From the NCBI GenBank assembly GCA_020861205.1, contig JAJBSY010000342.1, forward strand, positions 999 through 6,213: a stretch of 5,215 nt of DNA. Direction: 5' to 3'. Of this stretch, positions 1 through 5,215 are shown piece by piece. This DNA comes from Deltaproteobacteria bacterium (lineage in GTDB: Bacteria; Desulfobacterota; Desulfovibrionia; Desulfovibrionales; Desulfovibrionaceae). Position 1 is the first letter of the stretch. Each line of letters starts with the position of its first letter. The notes below the pieces were generated by a model. The model did not search any database and was not told the origin of the DNA. It was given only the letters and a program-made list of their open reading frames with translations. The translations under genes and the position numbers were made by a program.

Positions 1-1387
1 CGGCCTTCTGGCTGATTATGGCCGCAAGGTTGTCCAGGATGTCCTCGAGGCGGAACGGCGCATGTTCGATATGCAGCTGGCCGGATTCTATTTTGGAAAA
101 ATCGAGTATGTCGTTGATGACGCCCAAAAGCGTGTTGGCCGCGACGTAAATTTTGCTGATATAGCTTTGCTGCCGGGAGGAAAGCCTCGTCTTGAAGGCG
201 AGGTACGCCATCCCGATGACCGCGTTCATGGGTGTTCTGATCTCATGGCTCATGTTGGCCAGAAATTCGCTCTTGGCCGAATTGGCCGCGTCGGAAGCGG
301 CGTTGGCCTTCGCCACTTCCCGGTCGCGCGTTTCAAGGCCCGTGGCCATCTCGTCAAACGCCTGGGCCAATCGCCCCATTTCCCCCTGCATGGCGCGCAT
401 GTCCGGCCGGACGGAAAAATCTCCTCGGGCAAGCTGGCGGGTAACGGCGAGCAGTTCCGTCACCGGGCCGGTGACAATCCGCCTGCCCGCGAAAAGCATG
501 ATGATCCAGGCGGCGAGGCCGGCGAAAACAAGCAGAAGAAGACTCGTGACAAGGTCCCTGTCTCCCTGGGCGTAAACGGCGCGCTCCGGCATGGCGAGGG
601 TCACTATGAGGCAGGGGGCTTCCCCGGGCATCAGGCGCAAGCGCTCGTAGGCGACGATGGACGAGCCGCCGCCACCGTCTTTGACCGAAATCACGCCCCT
701 GTCGTCCTTCTTCGTGGAAGCGGCGTTCCAGACAGCCTTGATCTCGGCGCCCTCCCCGGGGACCGGCGGATCGAGCGTTTCGCCGAAGCGGTCGAAAAGC
801 CTGCGTGCGGCCGTGCCTTTGAAATGCCCGACGGGAGCGGGAAACGTCTCCGCATTGCTGCGTATGCCGCCGAGGATAACGCCCGCCCGCTCGCCGGAAG
901 GCGAAAAAACCGGGTAGGCGAACCGGAGCGCGCGCGGGCCCCCGCCAATATCCGGGGTGTAGGAGCCTATCACGAACCCGTCGGCCGCCATGCCCGCCGC
1001 GAACTCCGGCTGGTCGCCGAGGGGAACGCCCTCAGGGACGGAGGTTGCGTCGGCCACCACCCTCCCGGTGGCGTCCGCAAGCAGCAGATTGGAGTAAAAG
1101 GGATAGCGTTGGACAAGATCGCGCAGCAGAGCCCCGCTTTTCCGCTTGTCCAGATTTCTGACGTCGTCCAGCTGCGAAATGGTGGCAAGAAGCACGCGGG
1201 TGCTTTCCATGCTCATTTCCTTCTGGTTCGCAATGCCCCGCACGGCTTCGAGAAGCCTTTCCCGGGCCATGCGCATGGAGTGGCTCCTGACGTCCAGACC
1301 GGAGTAAAGGATACCGCCCAGCGCGGGCAGCAGCGCCAGAAGCACGACCGCGTACAGCGTTTTACGGACGGAACCGACAAGGAACAT
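1..1387 (-). CDS. Membrane sensor histidine kinase (double Cache-HAMP-HisKA), 3' end cut by window
   Basis: This is a membrane-bound histidine kinase that senses a periplasmic signal and autophosphorylates on a His. It opens with MFLVGSVRK at an ATG (1387-1385) preceded by a strong Shine-Dalgarno (1395-1402), and stays open for 462 codons to the window edge. In order it shows TM1 (about residues 10-28), a periplasmic double-Cache-like domain (about 33-280, with the strand-like stretches FYSNLLLADATGRVVAD and FAYPVF), TM2 (about 283-301), HAMP (about 303-358) and HisKA (about 372-440). The H-box SHEIRTPMNAVIGM has the phospho-acceptor at His381. The ATP-binding domain and any receivers lie beyond the left edge, so catalytic competence cannot be judged. 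It follows its paralogue by 46 nt with no terminator between, so co-transcription is likely. By hand count 51 of 80 residues around the H-box match that paralogue. The ligand is unknown; I see no clear amino-acid-binding Cache motif. Family assignment is firm and pathway unknown. Confidence 0.93.
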   Translation of the reverse strand, partial: MFLVGSVRKTLYAVVLLALLPALGGILYSGLDVRSHSMRMARERLLEAVRGIANQKEMSMESTRVLLATISQLDDVRNLDKRKSGALLRDLVQRYPFYSNLLLADATGRVVADATSVPEGVPLGDQPEFAAGMAADGFVIGSYTPDIGGGPRALRFAYPVFSPSGERAGVILGGIRSNAETFPAPVGHFKGTAARRLFDRFGETLDPPVPGEGAEIKAVWNAASTKKDDRGVISVKDGGGGSSIVAYERLRLMPGEAPCLIVTLAMPERAVYAQGDRDLVTSLLLLVFAGLAAWIIMLFAGRRIVTGPVTELLAVTRQLARGDFSVRPDMRAMQGEMGRLAQAFDEMATGLETRDREVAKANAASDAANSAKSEFLANMSHEIRTPMNAVIGMAYLAFKTRLSSRQQSYISKIYVAANTLLGVINDILDFSKIESGQLHIEHAPFRLEDILDNLAAIISQKA

Positions 1388-1394
1388 GGCTCAG

Positions 1395-1402
1395 TCCCTC
1401 CC
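1395..1402 (-). promoter_or_regulatory. Shine-Dalgarno for the downstream sensor kinase
   Basis: The minus strand reads GGGAGGGA about 8 nt before the ATG at 1387. This supports that start and independent translation of the second kinase. The whole 46-nt gap (1388-1433) holds no hairpin plus T-run, which fits one transcript for both kinases. Confidence 0.75.
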
Positions 1403-1433
1403 TTCCCGCGGCGCAAACTGTCCGGCCCGGCGG

Positions 1434-4361
1434 TCACGGTTGCTCATACGTCTTCCTCCCGGCGACGTCCCCGGCCAGGGCATCAAGGGCCGCGATCATC
1501 CCGGCCGCGGCTTCGGCGTCCCCGTCCTGCAACGTGGTCCGGACGATATTCATTCTTCCCTCATGCAGAACGGGCGCAAGTGTTTCCAGGACGGCTTCCA
1601 GCCGTTTCCGGGATGCGGCGTCCGACTTGCCGTGCACTTCCCGCAACGCCGCCGCCGCGTCCGCCATAACCGCCGCGTCTTCCGGGCGGGGGGGAATCCA
1701 TCGGCGGAGGGTGTTGAGAAATTTGTCTATAATGATGGGTTTTCCCGTGTGGTCGTTCATGCCGGCCTCGAAACAGGCGGAAATTTCCGCGACGTCCGAA
1801 TGGGCCGTCATGGCGATGACGGGCATACGCAGCGGGTGGAACCGCTCCATTTCCCTGAGTTTGCGCGTGGCGGCAAACCCGTCGAGGACGGGCATCTGGA
1901 GATCCATGAGCACAAGGTCGAATGTTCCCGAAGCGGTGCCCGCAAGGGTTTCCACGGCGGCTTCGCCGTTGTCCGCAAAGGTGACCCGGATGCCCTCGCC
2001 TTCGAGAATCTCGCCGGCAATCTGCTGGTTGACGGCGTTGTCTTCCGCCAACAGGACGGTGAGACCGGCCAGAGACTCTTGCTCCTTCCCGCCCCCGTCC
2101 GGCGGGAAGGAAGAGACGGTTCTGTCCGCGCTCAGAAGGTTCATGATGGTGTCGAACACCAAGGATTCGTTGACGGGCTTGGGCAGAAGAGCGTCAATTT
2201 CAAGTTCGTTAAGGGAGGCTGGCAGATCCGAACGGCCCGAAGCCGTGGTGAGCACCAGGGGCGGCATCGGGTGGGTGGCCTGCCGCAGCCGGGTGATCCG
2301 GCTCGTCATGTCCGCGACAGGAGGCCGCCAGTCCAGGAACACGATGGCGTAGGAGTCGCCGTTTTTTTCTGCGGCGGCAAGGGTTTCCAAAGCGGCGTCC
2401 ATGTCGGATACGCACTCGACCGTGAACCCGAAAAGAACGAGGACTTCAAGCAAATCCTGGCGCGAGACCTCGCTCGCGTCGATAACGAGCGCCCTTTTCC
2501 CCTCGAACAGCCTGTCGGGCTGCCGCAGCTCGCCGGCGGCATAGCCGAACCTGGCCTGCGCCGTGAACAGGACCCCTTCCCCGAAAACGCTGGAGACGTC
2601 CACCTCGCCGCGCATCATCCGGAACAGCCGGTTGGCGATGGCGAGACGCAAGCGGATTTTGTCCAGGGTGGTGGGGCCTTCTTCGGTTTCATTCGCGAAA
2701 AGTTCCCGCATTTCAGCGAGTTGTCCGGGAGTCAAGCCGACGCCCGCGTCGCGCACGATGAATTGCAACGTGACCTGGCCCGCATCCTGTTCGACCGTCG
2801 CGCAATGAAGCGAGATGATGCCCCGCTCGCTCCTGCTCACCGCGTCGTCGACCAGGACCATGAGAGCCTGGGAAAGGCGCAGGGGGTCGCCGACGAGATG
2901 ATCGGGCACTCCGGGGCTTATCTGCAGGTCGAACCCGAGTTTTTTCTCGGCGAGCCGCGCGGCCGTCTCGCTCCGCACCGATCCGAGTATGCGGCGCAAG
3001 GAGAAACTGATGTTCTCAATGGCCATTTTGCCGGCTTCCATCTTGGAAAAATCCAGAATGTCGTTAATCACGCGCAAAAGCGCGTTTGCCGCCGCCAAGA
3101 GCTTGGAAACATAGCCGCGTTGCTGGGCGGTCAGGTCGGTTTTCAGAACGAGGTAGGCCATGCCGAGAATGGCGTTCATGGACGTCCGGATTTCATGGCT
3201 CATGTTCGCGAGGAATTCGCCCTTGGCATTGCGGCTGAGTTCCGCGTGTTCGCGCGCGGCCGCAAGCTCCCTGTCCCGCGCCTCGAGGGTTCCCGCCATG
3301 GAGTTGAATTCCCGGCAAAGCATCCCGATCTCTCCGCCGACCCCTTTTTCGGGAACGCGGGCGCCGAGCTCGCCCTGGCCCACGCGCGTCGCGGCGGCAA
3401 GCAGCGCCCGCCAGGGACGCCGGACGGTGCAATGGCACAAGCCGATCGCCGCGGCCAGCGAAAGCAGGATCACCGCGGCGAAAAGCCCCAGGTCCCGATG
3501 GAGTGCCGCCCGGGCGTGGCTGTGCGCGTGCCGTTCAGGCTGGATATACAGAACGGTGAAATAGGGCGCGGACGCATCCGGAAGGAGTAGCTTCCTATAA
3601 GCCACCACGTAGGCGGGCGACGCCGCGTCCCTTCTCCCGGTCATTCTGCCCGCGGATCCCGGCGCCTTCTGGACGACGTTCCAGATGCCGCCGTCCAGCC
3701 TTTCGCCCACGTCCGTCCGGACCGTCTTGGGGAACGCCGACGCCAGGACGCCCGTGCCGTCAACAAGGTACACGGTGACGTCTTCCGGCAGCGCCAGACC
3801 TGCCAGCTTCTTCTCGTAGACGGAAAGACTGAGCGCGGCGCATATCACGCCCGGGGCGGCCGAATTTTCCAGAACGACAGGCGCGGCAAAGTACAAAACC
3901 GGTTCTTGCCTGAAGGGGGAAAAGACCGCATACCCCACGCTGAAGGAACCGTGGGCCTGAACGTCCTCGAAAAAGGTCTGCCCGGAGAAATTGATGGGCC
4001 TTTCAGGTTCCACCGCGGACGCCAGCAAATTGCCGGATCCGTCCAGGAGGAAAATATTGGAATATTCACTGGAAGCGCTTACAAGGTTGCGGAACAACGC
4101 CGAAGCCGCCGCCGCATCCGCTTCGCGCACGTCGCGCAACCGGCCGAGCGTCTGGACGAACGTCTCCATGACCGTGGTCAGTTGTTCCTGGCGGGATACG
4201 ATGGAACGGAGAAAACGCTCTCCTCTGGCGTCCTCGGCCACAATCTCATCCTGGTAGCGCGCGTACCCGGTCATCGCGACAATGGCCAGCGCGGGCAGGA
4301 TCGAGAGCAGCACCACAATGATCGCGGTCCGCATAATGTTGGCTGCCAAAAAGCGTTTCAC
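1434..4361 (-). CDS. Hybrid sensor histidine kinase/response regulator with degenerate ATP-binding domain (probable pseudokinase)
   Basis: This is a 975-aa inner-membrane hybrid kinase. Residues are counted from a GTG start at 4361, which has a GGGGAG site 8 nt upstream; from there FLAANIMRTAIIVVLLSILPA aligns without gaps to the paralogue's N-terminus. A GTG at 4442 would add 27 residues but has no ribosome site and abuts a candidate -10 box. Domains: TM1 (11-32), double-Cache-like sensor (about 37-285), TM2 (291-311), HAMP (314-365), HisKA (about 380-445, His389, H-box NMSHEIRTSMN with Ser394 replacing the usual Pro), HATPase (about 485-605), REC1 (623-743), REC2 (766-888) and a helical tail (891-975) without an HPt motif. 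The HATPase keeps G1 (D538-A-G-V-G) but has V502 and D506 where the N-box asparagines belong, and DKIRLRLAI in place of GGTGLGLAI (567-575). REC1 keeps Asp677, Thr706 and Lys728 but has D628-A629 for the acidic pair. REC2 is canonical (E773, D774, Asp820, Thr852, Lys874). I infer that it takes phosphate from another kinase, perhaps its neighbour, and passes it through REC2. The ligand is unknown. Confidence 0.92.
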   Translation of the reverse strand: MKRFLAANIMRTAIIVVLLSILPALAIVAMTGYARYQDEIVAEDARGERFLRSIVSRQEQLTTVMETFVQTLGRLRDVREADAAAASALFRNLVSASSEYSNIFLLDGSGNLLASAVEPERPINFSGQTFFEDVQAHGSFSVGYAVFSPFRQEPVLYFAAPVVLENSAAPGVICAALSLSVYEKKLAGLALPEDVTVYLVDGTGVLASAFPKTVRTDVGERLDGGIWNVVQKAPGSAGRMTGRRDAASPAYVVAYRKLLLPDASAPYFTVLYIQPERHAHSHARAALHRDLGLFAAVILLSLAAAIGLCHCTVRRPWRALLAAATRVGQGELGARVPEKGVGGEIGMLCREFNSMAGTLEARDRELAAAREHAELSRNAKGEFLANMSHEIRTSMNAILGMAYLVLKTDLTAQQRGYVSKLLAAANALLRVINDILDFSKMEAGKMAIENISFSLRRILGSVRSETAARLAEKKLGFDLQISPGVPDHLVGDPLRLSQALMVLVDDAVSRSERGIISLHCATVEQDAGQVTLQFIVRDAGVGLTPGQLAEMRELFANETEEGPTTLDKIRLRLAIANRLFRMMRGEVDVSSVFGEGVLFTAQARFGYAAGELRQPDRLFEGKRALVIDASEVSRQDLLEVLVLFGFTVECVSDMDAALETLAAAEKNGDSYAIVFLDWRPPVADMTSRITRLRQATHPMPPLVLTTASGRSDLPASLNELEIDALLPKPVNESLVFDTIMNLLSADRTVSSFPPDGGGKEQESLAGLTVLLAEDNAVNQQIAGEILEGEGIRVTFADNGEAAVETLAGTASGTFDLVLMDLQMPVLDGFAATRKLREMERFHPLRMPVIAMTAHSDVAEISACFEAGMNDHTGKPIIIDKFLNTLRRWIPPRPEDAAVMADAAAALREVHGKSDAASRKRLEAVLETLAPVLHEGRMNIVRTTLQDGDAEAAAGMIAALDALAGDVAGRKTYEQP

Positions 4362-4369
4362 TTCCCAAG

Positions 4370-4375
4370 CTCCCC
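4370..4375 (-). promoter_or_regulatory. Shine-Dalgarno deciding the GTG start at 4361
   Basis: The minus strand reads GGGGAG, then 8 nt, then GTG (4361-4359). The in-frame ATG nine codons further in (residue 10) has no comparable site, and neither does the GTG at 4442. With the paralogue alignment this makes 4361 the best start. Confidence 0.7.
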
Positions 4376-4443
4376 GGCGGAGACGCGCGGGCGAGCCGGC
4401 ACGACCACCGACGTGCGCTCCCGACCGTTGTCCCCGACACACA

Positions 4444-4467
4444 GTAAACCTACCACAAGGGATTTAC
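4444..4467. repeat. Imperfect inverted repeat over the candidate promoter
   Basis: GTAAA at 4444-4448 and TTTAC at 4463-4467 are inverted copies, with a further CC/GG pairing (4449-4450 with 4459-4460 or 4460-4461) inside. The arms cover the candidate -10 hexamer and part of the spacer. It could be an operator half-site pair, but the arms are short and could arise by chance. Confidence 0.3.
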
Positions 4468-4475
4468 TTTACCAA
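4447..4475 (-). promoter_or_regulatory. Candidate sigma70-type promoter for the two-kinase operon
   Basis: On the minus strand TTGGTA (4475-4470) is followed by a 17-nt spacer and TAGGTT (4452-4447). These are partial matches to TTGACA and TATAAT at the optimal spacing. Transcription would start near 4440, leaving a leader of roughly 80 nt before the GTG at 4361. The region is clearly AT-richer than the flanking genes. No -24/-12 (sigma54) pattern was noticed. This rests on consensus matching only. Confidence 0.4.
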
Positions 4476-4481
4476 GGCAAC

Positions 4482-4492
4482 GGCATGATGCC
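4482..4492. promoter_or_regulatory. 11-nt palindrome GGCATGATGCC, possible operator
   Basis: This is a perfect inverted repeat with 5-bp arms (GGCAT/ATGCC) around one central base. It lies 6 bp upstream of the candidate -35 box. That placement suits an activator or response-regulator site, but there is only one copy and no known regulator is identified from it. Confidence 0.3.
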
Positions 4493-4495
4493 AAT

Positions 4496-4503
4496 AAAAA
4501 AAA
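4496..4503 (-). other. 8-nt T-tract in the intergenic gap
   Basis: Eight A on the plus strand (T on the minus strand) lie 47-54 nt past the GDYXXLXY stop codon. No stable GC-rich stem directly precedes the tract in the direction of transcription, so it is a poor intrinsic terminator. Relative to the candidate promoter it sits around -56 to -63, where an UP-element-like A/T tract could act. Either role is speculative. Confidence 0.3.
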
Positions 4504-4549
4504 CCATTTAACAGGAAGGATCGCGAAAATTCGATTCACGGCGCGGCAC

Positions 4550-5155
4550 TCAATCCCGGTTTGCGGAATCCTTGCCGCCCGGACGGCGCCCCGGCTTGAT
4601 ATCCCGGCCGTCGCCGTCGCACAGCGCGACGAGCAGCGTCTTGCCGTCCCTGCCAATCTTGACTCTGCCGAATCGGGCCCGCTCGTAGCGGACGGCGTCT
4701 CCCTCGCGAAAATAGAACGCCGTGGACGCCGTTATAACCCGGGAGCCGCGAACCTTGAACGCCAGATACCGTTCGCCCGGAGCCAGCGGCGCGCCGTCGT
4801 CCAGGCGCGCGAACACAACCGCCGGCACGGTCCCTCGAGCTTCGGTTTCTTTGCCGTTCCCGTCCCTCGGAACGCTATCCATGACGACGGCCAACCCGGA
4901 TGCCGGAAGCTCCCCGCTCCTCGCCCGACCTTTACGTCCGGGTGCGTATCGCGTTCGCAGGGCGTCCATTATGGCGTCGTTGACCGCGAATTCGAGCGTC
5001 ATGTAATCGCCCAGCAGAAGCGCGCGCGGATCAACCGGGGCCAGCGGCAGGAGCGCGTCAACCCCGTTAACGCGCAGGTTCTCCATCCGGGCGACGGAAA
5101 AAAGAAAACCCGCAAAAAATACGGCGAGAATGACGAGAATGGCTGCCTTACGCAT
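4550..5155 (-). CDS. GDYXXLXY-family membrane-anchored protein
   Basis: This is a 201-aa protein with a single N-terminal hydrophobic segment (about residues 4-22) after MRK. It reads as a signal anchor that places the rest in the periplasm. The family motif is plain: VDPRALLLGDYMTLEF, with G49-D50-Y51, L54 and F56 in the place of the last Y. The C-terminal half has the usual family pattern: YLAFKVRGSRVITASTAFYF, then REGDAVRYERARFGRVKI and DGKTLLVAL (about residues 129-180). A charged, glycine-rich tail follows (about 186-201). The length fits the family. Its biochemical role is unknown; members are typically encoded beside DUF2157/DUF4401 membrane proteins. The start ATG overlaps the stop of the upstream gene by 8 nt and has a GGGAGG/AGGAGG site, so the two are translationally coupled. 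I see no link in sequence to the kinases downstream, which lie beyond a gap holding a possible promoter. Confidence 0.88.
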   Translation of the reverse strand: MRKAAILVILAVFFAGFLFSVARMENLRVNGVDALLPLAPVDPRALLLGDYMTLEFAVNDAIMDALRTRYAPGRKGRARSGELPASGLAVVMDSVPRDGNGKETEARGTVPAVVFARLDDGAPLAPGERYLAFKVRGSRVITASTAFYFREGDAVRYERARFGRVKIGRDGKTLLVALCDGDGRDIKPGRRPGGKDSANRD

Positions 5156-5215
5156 GTCCCTCCTCCCGTTCGCCGAACCAGGAACCGAAACGGTGCAAAC
5201 ACCAGGCGAGGACGA
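5148..5215 (-). CDS. C-terminal fragment of an upstream gene, possibly a DUF4401/DUF2157 membrane protein
   Basis: Only the last 21 residues are in the window: VLAWCLHRFG then SWFGEREEGHA, ending in TAA (5150-5148). The stop lies inside the start of the GDYXXLXY gene (ATGCGTAA, 8-nt overlap). A hydrophobic stretch followed by a charged end is what the end of a multi-pass membrane protein looks like. The DUF4401/DUF2157 identity is inferred from the usual partner of GDYXXLXY genes and not from a domain seen here. The frame is too short for homology by eye. Confidence 0.5.
   Translation of the reverse strand, partial: VLAWCLHRFGSWFGEREEGHA
5159..5167 (-). promoter_or_regulatory. Shine-Dalgarno for the GDYXXLXY gene, inside the upstream gene
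   Basis: The minus strand reads GGGAGGAGG just before GAC and the ATG at 5155. The GGGAGG register gives 6 nt spacing and the AGGAGG register 3 nt. The site lies within the last codons of the upstream gene (encoding REEG), consistent with translational coupling. Confidence 0.7.

Noticed and set aside
62..1669. Long plus-strand open frame (535 codons) opposite the downstream kinase
   Set aside because: It lies antisense to a gene with clear domain homology, and its product is a His/Arg/Gly/Pro-rich sequence with no recognisable fold. It also runs across the boundary between the two kinases, as a GC-driven shadow would.
2643..2858. A frameshift or sequencing error as the cause of the odd HATPase boxes
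   Set aside because: The reading frame is continuous, and homology to the HATPase fold is in the same frame before, between and after the altered boxes (G1 box between them, GEVDVSSVFGEG after). The changes look like substitutions.
1386..3590. Plus-strand open frame of 734 codons opposite the hybrid kinase
   Set aside because: It is antisense to receivers and HisKA with conserved catalytic residues. Its stretch opposite HisKA resembles part of the other antisense frame only because the two real kinases are paralogues.
3906..4511. Plus-strand 201-codon frame opposite the Cache sensor domain
   Set aside because: It has no recognisable domain and is antisense to a real sensor domain; the overlap with the intergenic gap is incidental.
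4496..4549. Intrinsic terminator after the GDYXXLXY gene
   Set aside because: The T8 tract is not preceded by a stable stem; only short AT-rich pairings such as CGAA/TTCG are possible further upstream.
4450..4656. Minus-strand 68-codon frame spanning the gap and the end of the GDYXXLXY gene
   Set aside because: It is out of frame with the GDYXXLXY gene, overlaps its conserved end and would run through the candidate promoter. No ribosome site or homology was seen.
1..5215. CRISPR array, tRNA/rRNA, insertion sequence or prophage element
   Set aside because: No regularly spaced repeats, tRNA-like cloverleaf, transposase or terminal inverted repeats were seen; nearly all bases are covered by the four minus-strand genes.

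Overview
The window is GC-rich and every supported gene lies on the minus strand, so the biological order runs from right to left. The gene types suggest a Gram-negative bacterium. The hybrid-kinase style (double-Cache sensor, HAMP, a HisKA of the 'GMAYL...VINDILDFSK' type, tandem receivers) together with a GDYXXLXY protein most resembles Desulfovibrionaceae-like Desulfobacterota. That taxonomic guess is inference; no rRNA or other marker is present.

Right end (4550-5215): the last 21 codons of an unidentified, probably membrane-protein gene overlap by 8 nt a complete 201-aa membrane-anchored GDYXXLXY-family protein. This family is commonly encoded with DUF2157/DUF4401 membrane proteins, which is the likely identity of the cut-off neighbour.

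Middle gap (4362-4549): a 188-nt AT-richer stretch. It holds a candidate sigma70-type promoter, an 11-nt palindrome just upstream of its -35 box, an imperfect inverted repeat across the spacer and -10 box, and an 8-nt T-tract (minus strand). No good intrinsic terminator is visible.

Left (1-4361): two tandem paralogous membrane sensor kinases read in the same direction, 46 nt apart, so almost certainly co-transcribed. The first (1434-4361) is complete: TM, double Cache sensor, TM, HAMP, HisKA, HATPase, REC1, REC2 and a helical tail. It keeps its phospho-acceptor His and a canonical second receiver. Its ATP-binding domain has lost the N-box asparagines and all four glycines of the G2 box, and REC1 has lost one acidic-pair residue. 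It therefore looks like a pseudokinase/phosphotransfer scaffold. The second (1-1387) is cut by the window edge after its HisKA domain and has the ordinary H-box including the proline that its partner lacks.

The simplest model, which is inference, is that the two paralogues work together. The downstream kinase may supply phosphoryl groups to the degenerate one, by heterodimer or trans-phosphorylation, so that two different periplasmic signals are integrated on the REC2 output. The long plus-strand open frames opposite these genes are judged to be shadows.
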